Position numbers and translations under genes: made by a program
In this document: piece after piece, positions 12,000 to 24,010 of the stretch
How positions within the stretch are numbered: the first letter of the stretch is position 1
Layout: every line of letters begins with the position of its first letter
Source of the DNA: Meandrina meandrites
Lineage: Eukaryota > Cnidaria > Anthozoa > Scleractinia > Meandrinidae
Length of the DNA: 64,000 nt
Reading direction: 5' to 3'
Assembly (NCBI GenBank): GCA_963693305.1
Contig: OY855908.1
Coordinates: forward strand, 36,086,305 to 36,150,304
Notes under the pieces: model-generated
The model's database searches: none
Seen by the model: the letters and a program-made list of their open reading frames with translations, nothing else
Told to the model about the DNA's origin: nothing

Positions 12000-12556
12000 A
12001 ACGGTAGAGCTGGCACGGAACAATTGGACGATTGAACGGAGGAAATGATAAAAACAATAGAGGTCAATAGAAGGATGAAATAGTGGACTGGTGGGACGAT
12101 GGAAGAGTTAAAGGATCAAAAGCCGAGCTGATGAACATAATTTTTCTGTTAGCACATGAGCTTTTGACTAAAATTGATTTTGAACAGAATCTAAATTTGT
12201 ATACACTGGATTAAATTGCAAAGTTAAAACAAGCTTTGCCACACAGTTTTGAAATAAATATCATAAGCAATTTTCCAGTGCATATGCTTGAACGCTTTAG
12301 AATTTTAAGCGCGAGGTCGCTTAGAGAAATGAATTGCAGTGAGTTGTTTCCAATAGTATACATGCGTTACCTTTTGGTAAATAATTTTGCAGTTACTCGA
12401 ACTTTCAGCGAAATCCGTTATTACTCGTGATTACAACGTGCAAGTTATTGACAGGTGCTTACTGTTTAGGCTCCCCACTCAATGAAATCACAAGGCCCGT
12501 AAGGTCGCCCCGTACACTTTTCCTCCCCCAGCTTTTTAACGGTTCACAATAATGTC
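12000..12556. other. Intergenic, 5' of the cotransporter
   Basis: No gene was recognised. The segment at about 12427-12480 (GATTACAACGTGCAAG, then a CCCACTCAATGAA tail) is a partial copy of the dispersed CACGTG-core repeat described at 13838. Confidence 0.45.
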
Positions 12557-12689
12557 CGATTCCCCCAATGAGACGCGGCTGTAGGGAATCACGGTAGTTG
12601 TATTCAGCGTTGCCAAGTCTTCGATATGTTTTGTTAAATACAACTCCTGTCTGTGATTCCCTGCAGGTGCGCCTCATAGAGGGAATTGG
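12557..12689. repeat. Foldback (imperfect inverted repeat)
   Basis: The left arm (CGATTCCCCCAATGAGACGC, then GTAGGGAATCAC and AGTTGTATT) is matched in inverse by the right arm ending at about 12689. The arms are about 50 bp with a short loop. It looks like a MITE foldback with no coding content. Confidence 0.65.
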
Positions 12690-13779
12690 CCATTCTGCGC
12701 GAGCTTCGCTAGCAAAAGTTATCAAACGACCGCTGCTCGCAACTACGCGAGTGACTTATAAACATTTTTAATGTGAACTAGTTCAGGGATCATATTCTAT
12801 CCATGGTTAGTTGGGCGCGTTCCTGTTTCTCTGGAAGGCCTCGAAGAAATGTCTCTCGAGATATTGTGGACAAGGCTTGTATTAAGAGTCGCGTGATCAA
12901 AATCTTTGTCAAGGATAAATTGGTTCGCCAGTTCCGCAATTTTAGAATTATTGTTCCCAACACGAATAACCTGCGATCAGGCAAAAAAAAAAAAAGGACG
13001 GCGAAGAAACAAAGAACGCCTGATACATTTATTTAACCGGTCTCCAACCGCCCTCTAATTTAAATAAACTAAGGTGATGCCGAACTGTCAAAACACTACA
13101 GTTATGTAGAACCTCTGGGAAATAGGAACTGGCCGCTTAATAAAGGCTGGCCGCTCTATAGGGGTTCGTCAGAATTTAGCGTAAGAAATTTCAGAAAGGT
13201 CACGTTATTTCCATACAAAATGGCTTCAAAATTCGCTGCGTGTTTTGCAAGGACAAACTTTTTAATTTGCTCCCATCTTTCCTTGGGCACATACAATTAC
13301 ACTGGCACATGGATGATTCGTCAGAGGCTGATGCCACTCGCATAAATCCCGGTTGACCCTACACACCCAGGTACACAAAACACACACACAACTCTTGGGT
13401 GTGGCTCGCTTCAAGCCAAGCGCTGCCGAAACTTTGAAACCGCAAAGTGAATCGATTGAATGTGTGGATCGACCAGCTGACGCGAAAGCTCCAACAAACG
13501 TCCGCGAAAATTCCGTGCTCGATTTGCATATTATCGCTTCCGATTGATCTATAAACAATACAAATGATTTTGATAACGGAGCTTGCAGACTCGCGAAAAG
13601 GTGAAAGAAGGTCTTACTACGGCTTCAGAATAGGAAGCCGAAATGATTGACAGCCATCTCAAATATACATGCGCAGTAGCGCTTAGTTGAAAATTCTGCT
13701 AAACCAAGAGCATGCGCAGACAATTGTCCCTGGACGCTCTCTGCGGTAGTGTTGCGTCACAGAGGGACGGCCAGAACTG

Positions 13780-14290
13780 GACTAGTTTTCCTTCTGCGCT
13801 CAACAATATCACACTAAAAGGCATGTGATATCGCAAAGCAGATGTCTAAGAGAAAAACATCCGGGCACTGCACGTGATAACATCGTGCAGGTGATTGACA
13901 GAAGCTTCCGACTCTGGCTTCCCACTCAGTCAACAAACAAGTTAGGTATTTTCCTTTTTGAGAAAACTAAGCGAGGAAAACCTCAAAACCTCAGAAGGCA
14001 TGTGATATCGCAAAGCAGATGTCTAAGCGAAAAACATCCGAGCACTGCACATGATAACATCGTGCAAGTGATTGACAGAAGCTTCCCACTCAGGCGTCCC
14101 CTCAGTCAACAAACAAGTTCGGTATTTTCCTTTTTGAGAAAACTAAGCAAGAGAAACCTCATCGTCTCTTCTGTAACGAAAATAATAATAGAACGTCTTT
14201 TAAAACGCATAAACATCTCTTCGATAAAACACGGACACTGCCACATATAAACTTCAATTTACACTGAGCTGCACAATAACCAGCTGAACC
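13780..14290 (+). repeat. Two tandem copies of the CACGTG-core dispersed repeat
   Basis: Two copies of about 165 bp lie at about 13820-13985 and 13995-14160. Each has GTGATATCGCAAAGCAGATG, an imperfect palindrome TGCACGTGATAACATCGTGC and ATTGACAGAAGCTTCC, then a tail CACTCAGTCAACAAACAAG. The whole block, flanks included, recurs once at about 18765-19060. Other copies of the core lie near 22630, 23068 and 40696, all in the + orientation. Confidence 0.7.
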
Positions 14291-14629
14291 AGGTGGAAAG
14301 GATCGCGGGCGCACCGAAACTGGAAACTTTGCCAACACAACAGCTGAGATGGCGTCTAATCATTTCACTGGGGCTAGTTAAATTTCCACACCTGCTTTCA
14401 GTTCAACGTCAAGGATATTAAACCGGAAATTCAAGATCCATTTTATTAGCAATTGCTCCTCTAAAAAAATATTTCTCCTCGGGCCTTAAGTTATTAAACG
14501 CAGTGTACACGCTGGTCTGTTTGTATTGTGTTGAAGCAGAATTACCTTCTTTTCTGATTAAAGTCCCGCTCCTCAGTTGACAAAGAATTCTATTAATTAC
14601 AAAATTGGCATTGTTCCCCTGGGAGAAAG

Positions 14630-15074
14630 GGGGGGGGGGGAGTACTACCATAAACTTCGGATAGGGGTGTGCCGCGAAGGTTCTAAAATCCTGATCCTAT
14701 TTAAGGAAAAAGAAAATGAAAATTGATACCCTTTTTAAGGCCCAAACCCTAAAAATGACACTCTATTCAGGGAGAGGAGAAGCGTTGGGTGACGATCCAA
14801 ATAACGGCTAACCGCACACGGCAAAACACAAATCTTTACAAAATCGCTTTGCTACTAGCTGATAGTAGTAGTTTAAACAGACCATTTTTTTGTTGCATTT
14901 AGTTGGGCATTTATTTTAGCTGATAGAATTTAGGTACCCTATCTAAGGATAGCACGGGGAACACAATGCCAAAAGGAGCAAAAACGATACCCTATTTAAG
15001 GACCGAGAACCTCAAAAACCATACCCTATCCCGCGGCACATACCTATATAGCCCATATATGGGAGTGCCCCCCG
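14630..15074. mobile_element. MITE-like element with ATACCCTATTTAAGG motifs
   Basis: Both ends carry G-rich termini followed by related inverted sequence (left GTGTGCCGCGAAGG, right in inverse GTATGTGCCGCGGGA). The interior repeats CCTATTTAAGG-type words several times. No reading frame was found, and the ends are only partly symmetrical. Confidence 0.45.
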
Positions 15075-15079
15075 GGCAT

Positions 15080-16150
15080 TGGTCTTGGTTTTCAAAGTAT
15101 TCGTCAAAGTGTGTCTAATTAAGACAGTTGTATTTGCTAGTATAGAATTAACCGAAGGAGGAAATTTGAAAAGCTATTTATATTTTGAGTCCTCGATTTG
15201 TCAACTAAAGATGTGAGGCAAGACTTTTGTTTTCGTTTTCCTTTCAATCTCAAATAACGTATAGCAGTTTTTAAGTATTAACGTTCAGCTGTCTCCTGCA
15301 TAACAAGCGTCATTAGTGAATTGCACATTAAAATTTAGATTAATTTCTGCTATACATTTTCACTGAGTCTGTCGCAACACGACAGTCAATCAGCTGGCTA
15401 GCACAAGAAACACCACACGACCTCCAATGCTCGTAAGAGTGTCGAGGGATACGTCGTGGCTCTTTTAGTTTGGGGATGTTCCTGATTAACATTTTTATTG
15501 TATTTGAGTTAATTGGAGGGGGTTTGACTTATATCGAGGATGTTTGTTAACCTGTTGTGGGTAGTTTTTTCATCACTTCAGGTCGCTGTGAAAACAACTT
15601 TTTCAATAACTAAATCACTGAAAGTGGAACCCAGAATGGCAGAGTGCAGTTTTCCGATCAACAACCGGGAAGTTGTCCCGTTTGCCGCTCGACGACTCTT
15701 GAGGAATCGACCGAATCTATCAAATCGATCTAATCGACAAACTTTCATTGAAGCCCTGAAACAAGAAATCTTCTTGAATAGGTCCCACTAATGAGAAGCA
15801 ATTTTTCGATCGAAAACTCAAAAAATGTCAATTTGACGAATCGAACGATTGGGATTGTCCCTTTTTCAAATGGAATCTGGTCGACAGTATTGGACATGGA
15901 TGCTTTTGTGTTCCCTTATCCTTTTTGTTAAGGCTCCATAGTAGACGAAATTGCAGTCAAGACAGAGGAGGACAGATATTGTAAAGTTAAATATGTAGAA
16001 CAATGGCGATAAACGAGAGAAAGTGCGGAGTGGAGGAAAGAAGAGAAGAGGCCGGAGCCTATGCCTCGTTGTAATTGAGCCAGTTATAAAAGACATAAAA
16101 GGAGGCTTAAAATAGAGTGGCACTGGAAAGGGAATTGATTTTCTCCAGTG
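15080..16150. other. Intergenic with repeat fragment
   Basis: No gene was recognised. The part at about 15490-15640 is a copy of the 10130-10325 repeat (GTAGTTTT...CTGTGAAAACAAC). An 83-codon frame at 15540 is within this repeat and is not supported as a gene. Confidence 0.5.
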
Positions 16151-16720
16151 TGCTTTTATTTTGCGCATTTTTTTTATTTACTAATTATAGAAATTGCAGT
16201 TGAGTTTAGAAAATAGCTACAAAATTCTTTGAAATCCGGTATCCAAAGAACGCTTACAAATACCGTTCTGCAAAGTTTTTAATGTATATTGAAATGAATA
16301 TGTACAAAGCCGTTTTGAAATTAATAAATTAATGAACAGGATAATTTTGTGTAGAGTTTACAATAACTTCAAAATGGCGAATTGCAAAGCCATGCAAATC
16401 ATGTCCAAAGAACGGAATAAGACCCGTTCTGAAAGATTTCTAACTGTAAAGCCGGCTTTGGAATCAAATATTATTTACAAGTAGGTCGACTAAAAACCTG
16501 ATATGAGCCTAAGAAAATGCGATATACACAATTATCAAGAAATGATTGTATAATCACTGTCTAACGGTAAAAACCGTTCTGTAACCGTTGAAATATACAT
16601 TAAATCAAATACAAAGCAGTTTTGAAATGAATTCTACAATAGACTAGTTTTAATTTTTCGTTTCGCCCCTTAAAAAGAATTTTATGTTACCAACCTACTA
16701 CCTGTTACTTATCTCTACCG
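16150..16720. repeat. Diverged 3'-flank repeat of the receptor unit
   Basis: It has recurrent CAAAGAACG, AAAACCGTTCTG and GCAAAGTTTTTAATGTA words. The same style of sequence lies beyond the 3' end of the receptors at 41731, 55749 and 60533, and without a receptor at 22.8-23.4 kb. It is therefore part of an ancestral duplicated unit. Confidence 0.6.
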
Positions 16721-16759
16721 TCCAAAGTGGCACATAAAGCCTCAAAAATTAAAGGAATT

Positions 16760-17764
16760 CTATGGTGTGACTTTATTACGAGCCTGAACAGCAAAAAAGC
16801 AGCTAAGGAGATTCTTGAGACTTTGGCGATAATATGCACTGAAAATAAAGCAAATGCAAGGGTTTATAGCACAATTTGCGAAGGCCATCACAAAGGTAAT
16901 AAACCTGAAGTGGATAAGACTACATGACGAAGTCGTGATGTCCGATGCAAAGAAGACTAAAACTCTGCCGATACTGATCGGTAACCAGCATACTGCAAAG
17001 CCTAACACAATAGCCAGAGCCAACTTTAACACATTTCTTTCGCTTTTCTCGCGTTGCTGTCCACCGTTGACCGGTTGTTCGCCTGGAACCGAGTGCGACT
17101 TAAGCTTAGCATAGATGATAGTGTAAAGTACGGCTATCAACACCAAAGGGATAAAAATGAATGCAATCAAAAATGCAGTGAAGTAATTTTCGAAGGACGA
17201 AGTCTTACCAAAGACCTTATTCCACTGCGGCGCACACACCAGCTTGTCTCGATTTTCAACAAGTTTCAAGGCTAAGAGATATGGGCAGCTGATAGCCATG
17301 GCGACGATCCAAGTGGCGAGAATGAAGAATGAGCACAGCTTTGAACTGATGAGAGAGGAACGGAGGGGAAATACCACAGCACCAAATCGATCCACTGCTA
17401 TCAGAACCAGGCTCTGAATAGACACAGTAAGAGAAACATTTTGTAAGAAAGGCAGCAGTTTACAGAGGGCCTGGCCAAGAGGACCACTGATCAGCCAGGA
17501 GTCGACGTACATCCCTGCCAAAACACGTGGGATCAGGAAAATCGGAAACAGCAGATCTGACATGGCCATGTTTACGATTAAAAAGTTGATGGGTTTTCTC
17601 ATAGCTTTTCCCTTGTAGACAATTATTCCGATGAGGATGTTTCCAACCATCGAAACAGCAAAGATCAAGCAGTATGCGAAGATTGTCCCAATTTTTTTGG
17701 CTGTGGGATTGTAGCAGCTCGATAGTCGCGTTCCATTTGTTGTTGTGTTCATGTTTTCAGACAT
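16760..17764 (-). CDS. Class A GPCR, neuropeptide-receptor-like, diverged family member
   Basis: A 334-residue intronless receptor. N-glycosylation sites lie in the N terminus (NTTT, NGT). NFLIVNMAMSDLLFP marks TM2, a TM3 cysteine (ALCKL) faces an ECL2 cysteine (LVCAPQW), DRF replaces DRY (AVDRFGAVVFP), CWLP is in TM6, and TM7 is NCAINPCICFIFS, so NPxxY has become NPxxC/F. It is clearly homologous to the three receptors at 41731, 55749 and 60533 but is longer at the C terminus (VQARNKVTP) and much diverged. The upstream block GTGTTTTATC...GGTTTGCTAAC is shared with those paralogs. The ligand is unknown. The frame is intact. Confidence 0.88.
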   Translation of the reverse strand: MSENMNTTTNGTRLSSCYNPTAKKIGTIFAYCLIFAVSMVGNILIGIIVYKGKAMRKPINFLIVNMAMSDLLFPIFLIPRVLAGMYVDSWLISGPLGQALCKLLPFLQNVSLTVSIQSLVLIAVDRFGAVVFPLRSSLISSKLCSFFILATWIVAMAISCPYLLALKLVENRDKLVCAPQWNKVFGKTSSFENYFTAFLIAFIFIPLVLIAVLYTIIYAKLKSHSVPGEQPVNGGQQREKSERNVLKLALAIVLGFAVCWLPISIGRVLVFFASDITTSSCSLIHFRFITFVMAFANCAINPCICFIFSAYYRQSLKNLLSCFFAVQARNKVTP

Positions 17765-18764
17765 TTTCGAAGTTTAAGTACTTTTTCACTGCCAACTATT
17801 TGTCTCACAGTGTTTTATCGTCTGGTTTGCTAACGTGGAAAGCAACACTCTTATTACGTTCTACCGAAGGCTGGATAATCGTTGGGCGCGGGCGGCGACG
17901 TCAATCATGCAATAACATGACAACGATTTTCAAGACAACGTAAATATTTGCCGATGTTAATTTAAAAACAAACGTAAAAAATAAAGTGGACACCTGCTCA
18001 TTTCTGATCTGGTAATGACATAGAAATGTTCGACAATTTTGAAAGGAGGGTATTCCTCGACTTCCTCGTTTTGCGAAAATTTCCCGCTTTGCATTAAATT
18101 ACTTAAATTTTTTCTTTCTGTGGTAGGAGTTCCAAAGAGTTTTTCAGAAGAGATCGTTTTACCATTTTAATTATTGTTCGTATTTAACTATTTTGCTGCA
18201 ACTTTCACTTGACACTGCGTTGCTTCTACGTCTAAACATCTTGAAAGGCAAAACGGGAAAGTCAAAGATAATTCAAGCTACAAAAACGCCTGTTTACAAT
18301 TTCCAATGTTTATAACAGTAATTAGTTAGTTCATTCATCCTGTAGGCACCGTGCACTACCAAGTAACGTCTCCTTTCTTTCTGCGTTACAAATGAAAGGA
18401 AAATTAACGCTGACATATCACAATTGCCCCCTTAATTTGAAAACAGCTGGTTAAGGTGCCTTTCAATTTAAGTGAAAGCGGAATATGAAGCACAATCCCC
18501 ACTATACAAGACCTCGCTTGGTATTTCCTGTCAGTAGCCTGCGAACGCAGATAAAGTATTTTGGAGTGAAGCGACAAACGAAATATCAGACTATGCTTTC
18601 TGCAAGCTATTTGTAAAGCTTCTAATCCCCTCGCTATACAAGAATCAACTATACTGTAGTCGCTTCCTCGAAACATTCCCATTTTAAGCTGAAATATTAA
18701 TTAAGGTTTTATATACACTTTAGGTATAATTACATCCTTCAGATAAGCATAGAAACACGAATGG
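17765..18764. other. Intergenic upstream of the receptor
   Basis: The first ~60 bases hold the promoter-proximal block shared with the other receptor copies. The rest shows no gene. Confidence 0.5.
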
Positions 18765-19060
18765 TGTTTCCCTTGTGCGCTCAACAATATCACACAAAGG
18801 CCGTGTGATAGACCTATAGCAAAGCAGTTGTCTGAGAGACAAACATCCGGGTTCTGCATGTGATAACATCGTGCAAGTGATTGACAGAAGCTTCCCGCTC
18901 AGGCGTCCCACTCAGTCAACAAACAAGTTAAACTATTCTCTCTCTGTGAGAAAGCTAAGCAAGCAAAACCTCATCACCCCTTCTGTAATGAAAGTTATTT
19001 TTAAACGCATAATCAGAGTCTGTGACAAGTACTGAAAGTTTTATAATGCACACACTGGTA
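18765..19060 (+). repeat. Third long copy of the CACGTG-core repeat
   Basis: It matches 13790-14290, including the CTCAACAATATCACAC lead-in, ATGTGATAACATCGTGCAAG core, CAGTCAACAAACAAG tail and the AAACGCATAA extension. Confidence 0.7.
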
Positions 19061-19579
19061 TAAATTTCCATTCACAATGCTGCCCAATGTCGACTAATGT
19101 TATAACACAGGGAGCCACACATCAAACTGGAGGAGCACGAAAAAATAATCTTATCTTCTGTTGAACGCGTCTTTTATTTTATAGTCGTTATTTTGAATTT
19201 TAAAAACGCAGTCTGCTAGTAGGAGGTCTGGAATGGAATAGATTATACGTGCTCAGCTTGTGCGAGGTCTGGAACCGAGAAATCTTCATGCGGAAACGAA
19301 GGGCTCTGGGGACATAGGATTTTTGAATTAATTCGAATTTTTTTGATTGGCTGTTTGAAGAAAAGAACTCTTGACCGGAAGTAAAAAACGCCATGACTGT
19401 CCCACACAGTCTTTAGAAACATCACGACTGCATACATGAAGACCGGAAGTCCTAGGATCTAGGACTGTAAATTCTGTGTCCCCAGAGCCCTTCGTTTCTC
19501 GTGCCACGGCCCCAGCCGGCTAAGAGAAGCGAAAAGGTCTATGGGGACGAGAATGGCGGAAACCGCTCGGTCGCATCCA

Positions 19580-20150
19580 ACGAGCAACCGTCACGATGTT
19601 TGCTCCATTCTGGTTGGATGATTCTAACAATGACCTTTCATAAGCAGCATGACGGCTGCTTGTACAATTACCTGTCGCAAATACCTGCAAGCTCTGACGG
19701 TTACTTTACAAGTTTCATGATTTGAAAAGAAAGCCCTGGGCTTATACAACTTCGTAGGGAGGAGTGGCTTATAAGCCACGGCAGTGTTGATCGAAATACA
19801 TTTTTAGGTCTGAAAGTCATAATAAAGTAACATTTAGCCTTGTTCAGTACTATCGTCCAGCAGATGGGGTGGGGGTCTTATATCTAGGGCTGAAGGGGAC
19901 TTATAACCCCCAGATATATATTTTTTTCGTTTCCAGGTAGATGGGCCTATAACCGGGGGGATGGCTTCTAACCGGAATTTTACGGTATGGTGTTTTAAGT
20001 CACACGCGGTCTGAACAAACCAGTCAGGTGAGTTTGGTGTCTCAAGTATGGCACCCAATCAAGCCTTGTATCATGCGAGCAGCCGTCGCGCTGTTTATGA
20101 AAGGTCATTGTAAAAATCATCTAATCAGAACGGAGCAAACAACATAACGG
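19580..20150. mobile_element. Non-autonomous element bounded by ~70-bp inverted repeats
   Basis: The left arm at about 19590-19660 (TGTTTGCTCCATTCTGGTTG, CAATGACCTTTCATAA, GACGGCTGCTTG) is repeated inverted at about 20082-20145. The interior includes the GATGGGCC...AACCGG repeat shared with 7745-7815. No reading frame was found. Confidence 0.55.
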
Positions 20151-20289
20151 TTACTCCGGCCTTGGCAAATGAAAATCCCGCCGCGTATGCAAGTCGCTTC
20201 GAAAATTACTCGCTTGCATTTTGAATGGACTTTCAATTGAATGACACAAGAAGAAGCATCAATGGTGTTCGATTTGGAAGCTGGGCGAC

Positions 20290-21823
20290 GTGCAGGTGGA
20301 TAACCACACTTGGACGACGGGGCGTGGTGGCCGCTCAAGAGAGTTGATTAAGGTGGCCAAGCATACATTTCAGCTGGTCACACAGAGTACTATCTTGTTA
20401 GAGCTGTCCTATGTCCCCTCGGAGAACAATCCTGCTGATTCTTTCTCGTGCACCTTGTTCAAATCGGAATGTTGTCCAAACACTACTGGGATGTAGTTGA
20501 GCCCAAATTTGGAAGTTCGACTGGTCACAAATTAGACTTGATGGCGTTAGATTCTGATGTCCAACGGAGTCACCAGGGATCCCCGCTGCGCCATTTCACG
20601 CCTTACCCTACACCTGGATCTGCAGGAGTTAACGTCTTTAATCAGGATTTGACATGTTGTGACGGGGTCATCCAAGCTAATGCCTACGTGTTTCCTCCTC
20701 TTTCCATGATACCCCTGTTACTTCGCTTCCTGTTGTCACAGAGAGCGGTTACGACCATGGTCGTGCCATGTTTGTCCCCTTTACCTTCTTGGTGGCCAGT
20801 GATTAGGACGATGTCGTCCGTGTTCATTATCTATATGGGCTTTTCGTGTGGATAGATTTTAGTAAAAGAAGAGAAAATTTTAATTGAAATACTGCTTTTG
20901 GCTTGCTCCTTTTTGTTGCAGCCTTTGCCGTAAGTCCCGAAGTTATTTGGGCCTTCGGTGAGCTGTCCCCGATGTTGTTATTTGAGTGACGAGAACCTCC
21001 GCTTTTGCCAGCGATGTGGATATGAACGTAATACGATTCCTACGACGGTCTTGTCACCTTTGAAAGCCCTCACAGATTTCAGTTACATAAAGAGGAGGGG
21101 AAAGGAGCTTAGAGAAATTGGCCAAAGAAAGAAATTGAAGCCTCCCTCTCTCCCCACCTTTTCCCCCTCCCCCACCCCTACCTTTCCCTCGCCGCTTTCT
21201 TTTCGCCCCATCCTCGACCGGTGAGCCTGTTGACAGGCTGGCTTAGAGATAGACAGGCTTCCACCGCTTACACAAAGAAAAAGTCGAGTTTAAAGAAAAA
21301 ATTGACAAATTTCTTGTGTAGTTTGACCACAATACGAGAAATTTCCTCTGCGATTCCGGAAGATATCGTGAAGGTTTTGTTTTGAAAGGACAGCTTTGGA
21401 AAGACCAGAATCCATCTGGATAACTGCTATTTGTTTGGAAGCAAGAGAAGTGGGGAATGTTCTTGCTCAAGACGGCTGGCCTTTGGAACTGTCGATTCTC
21501 TAATAGGGAAATTACGTTCAATATTTTCGGCTGCTGGTAGGAGTGGTGATGACTCGTCTATGCTGGGTTATGGAAACCTAGCGGCGTCAAAGTTGGTCAA
21601 GGAGTATTTAGCGGCAGTAGGAGTCGAACAACTAGAATCAAGAGTCCTGCCTTCTCAAGCTGATCCCGTCTTTATTTCAGATCTCGCAGCCGTAGCAGCA
21701 CATATTGGGAGTCGTGTCAATAAGCATGATCTTTCCGTGTTTCAACCGATTGATTACAATAACAATAGCAACAACCACTTGCCCTACAAACCTGGAAAAT
21801 TTCCAAAATATAGGAATTTTTAA
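20290..21823 (+). pseudogene. Decayed DIRS-like tyrosine-recombinase retroelement
   Basis: Pieces of one element lie in order on the + strand. First is an RNase H tail with LSYVPSENNPADSFS (about 20400-20455). Next is a downstream domain with GHKLDLMALDSDVQRS and ending SWWPVI (to about 20810). Then a zinc-ribbon-like CPRCCYLSDENLRFCQRCGY starts at 20964. Last is a recombinase N-terminal region, with IPEDIVKVLF, an in-frame TGA at 21393-21395, KDSFGK and LAFGTVDSLIGKLRS, ending at 21823. The catalytic tyrosine domain and the reverse transcriptase are absent, and frames shift between pieces. The DIRS assignment is from recalled family features. Confidence 0.65.
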
Positions 21824-22629
21824 TGTTTGTAATGCTGATGTTTTGAATATTTGGTGTTAAAAGCCCTTTCTCAAATATATGTATTAGTTTTTCTCGGAAA
21901 TTGTATTGGTTATGATTAATTGGCAACTCGTGTTTAACAAATCGGACTCTCGCTTCGCCATTCGCGGTCGTCCGATTTTGTAATCACTCGTATGATTACA
22001 GACCTCATTGGACTCCACACGGTCCTTTAAAGTGCCCCTAACATCAATTTGTTTTATTTCTCAGCTGTTTCTACATTTCACCCAATGAACGTCTGCGAAA
22101 AAATTTTTCGATTTGGATTAAAAGGCAATTTTTTTATGAATTTCTAAACATTTCAAAATTCTATTTTCTTGTGGTCGACCCGTTCCGCTGATCACAAGAA
22201 TAACTGCTCAAAAATGACGTAGATTCAGGAATTTGCATAAAGACTGATGTTGTTTTCTGGATCATTAACGTTGTTACAAAAAGCGGTAACGCACCTTTCC
22301 GGCATTTTGAACTAAATGCAGACCCTGAAACAAAATAACCACTTGTTTACAAGTCAGATAAGTCACAATTCAAATCACGTGTTCCTGAATCTACGTCACG
22401 ACTCACTTTAAACCGAGGAAGACTGGTGCGAATGGTGGACCAAAATGGCGGCAAATTAGAACGTCTCAAAAAAAAATTAGAAAACATTGCGTTTTATGCA
22501 ATTCGGAATTTTTTTCGAAAACTTTTAATGAGTGCTATGAAGAATCAACTGAGAAAAGAAAAAAATTGACGTTATGGGCACTTCATTAATAAAATCCAGA
22601 AAAAATCGTATGATAAAACGTAGTACGTG
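21824..22629. other. Intergenic, no recognised gene
   Basis: AT-rich sequence with no supported frame or repeat structure beyond short A/T runs. Confidence 0.5.
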
Positions 22630-23420
22630 TCTGAGGGGAAAACAACCACGCACTCCACGTGATTACAACGTGCAAGTGATTGACAGGGACTTCCTGTTTA
22701 GGTTTCCCACTCAATCAACAAACGATTTTAATTTTGACATGTAACAATATTATGCAACTTACAAAAACTAAAAACCCCAAATAGAAAGAATAATTATAAC
22801 ACAAAGAAATATGGAATCAATTCACTTCACGTGCTTTTAATTTGTGCATTTTGTTTGCTTCCTAATTGAAAAAAAAAATACAAATTGAGTTTACAAAAGT
22901 ACAAATAACTACAAAAGTATTGTAAAGACGTGCCTCAAAGAACGGTTAAAATAGTCTAAAGTCTTAAGTGTAAATTGAAGCAAATAAAAAGCCTCTTTTT
23001 GAAAAATATGAATACTACAAAATGTATAGAGTTACTAAAATGTATAGAGTTGATAAAATCCGGCGAAGGCATATGTCTGAGGGGAAAACATCCACGCAGG
23101 GCACGTGATTACAACGTGCAAGCAATTGCAATTAACAGGGACTTCCCGTTCAGGCTTTTTTACTCAGTCAGCACACAATTTTAATTTTGACATGAAACAA
23201 TAATATCCAACTTTGAAAAACTAAAAATCCGAATTGAAATAATAGTTAAAGCACACAGAAAAATGATGGAATCAATTCTTTCACATCTTTTAATTTGTTC
23301 AGTTTGTTGCTTCCTAATTTAAGAAAATTACAATTTGAGTTTACAAATTAAAAAATAACTGCAAAACTATTGTAAAGACGTGCTTCAAAGAACGGTTAAA
23401 AATGGTCTTAAGTGACTCAA
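22630..23420 (+). repeat. Tandem pair of orphan receptor-unit flanks
   Basis: Two ~430-bp copies (about 22630-23010 and 23068-23410) each run from the CACGTG-core repeat (GTCTGAGGGGAAAACA, GTGATTACAACGTGCAAG) into the 3'-flank repeat (TTTAATTTGT, AACTACAAAA, CAAAGAACGGTTAAAA). The order matches 40696-41300 in front of an intact receptor, but no receptor follows here. Confidence 0.7.
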
Positions 23421-23500
23421 TGACGAACTTAGCCCTCGAAAAAAAATTATGCAAATTAGTCTAAGGGTTGACTGAGTCAACCCATGGCTTATCATTAACT
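23421..23500. repeat. Terminal fragment with hairpin, shared with 49434-49500
   Basis: GACGAACTTAGCCCTCGAAA, then AAATTATGCAAATTAG, then hairpin GGGTTGACTGAGTCAACCC and ATGGCTTAT. The inverse of 49434-49498 has the same order with a different hairpin, GGGTAGATTGAATCTACCC. It is a recurring element terminus. Confidence 0.55.
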
Positions 23501-24010
23501 GAAATAGAAGCTTATATTTCGCAAGATTAGCGCGATCAAGGTGCTGCTTTAATTTCGTCGGTAACACCTTCTCAGGTTTATTGAATGACAAAGTACATGC
23601 TGAGCGAAACAAAATTCCCTCAACTGTGGCTTTTTTTGACATCAAAAACATTTTCCAGACGCCTTGCCTCGCGAAGATTTCTGTTATTCGCGCGAGGTAC
23701 TTTCGATCACGTTCGCCCTCGCGTGAATACGCCGCCAGCTGAACAAGAGTTAAAGAAGCAACGCGTGATCTTCTTTTAAAAACAAATTTATTGTTCGAAA
23801 TAGAAAATTTACACTGTAAGCTCGAAAGATTAAGTTCGCCTTCTCTAAATGAAAGGAATCAAGTCACAACAATAAGTTCAAACCGGAGATGCACAAAATT
23901 AAAAGCAACACGTACATTTTCACTCGAGAGTAAAGAGACTAAAGTCTTCAAGCAAATAAATTGTTAGCACAAGCAAATTCGTAGTAAGTCACTTTCAACA
24001 GTTCAACAGT

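Noticed and set aside
19200..19725. Frames near 19.2-19.7 kb
   Set aside because: They overlap an inverted repeat (GGAAACGAAGGGCTCTGGGG at 19292 and its inverse near 19497) and look like chance.
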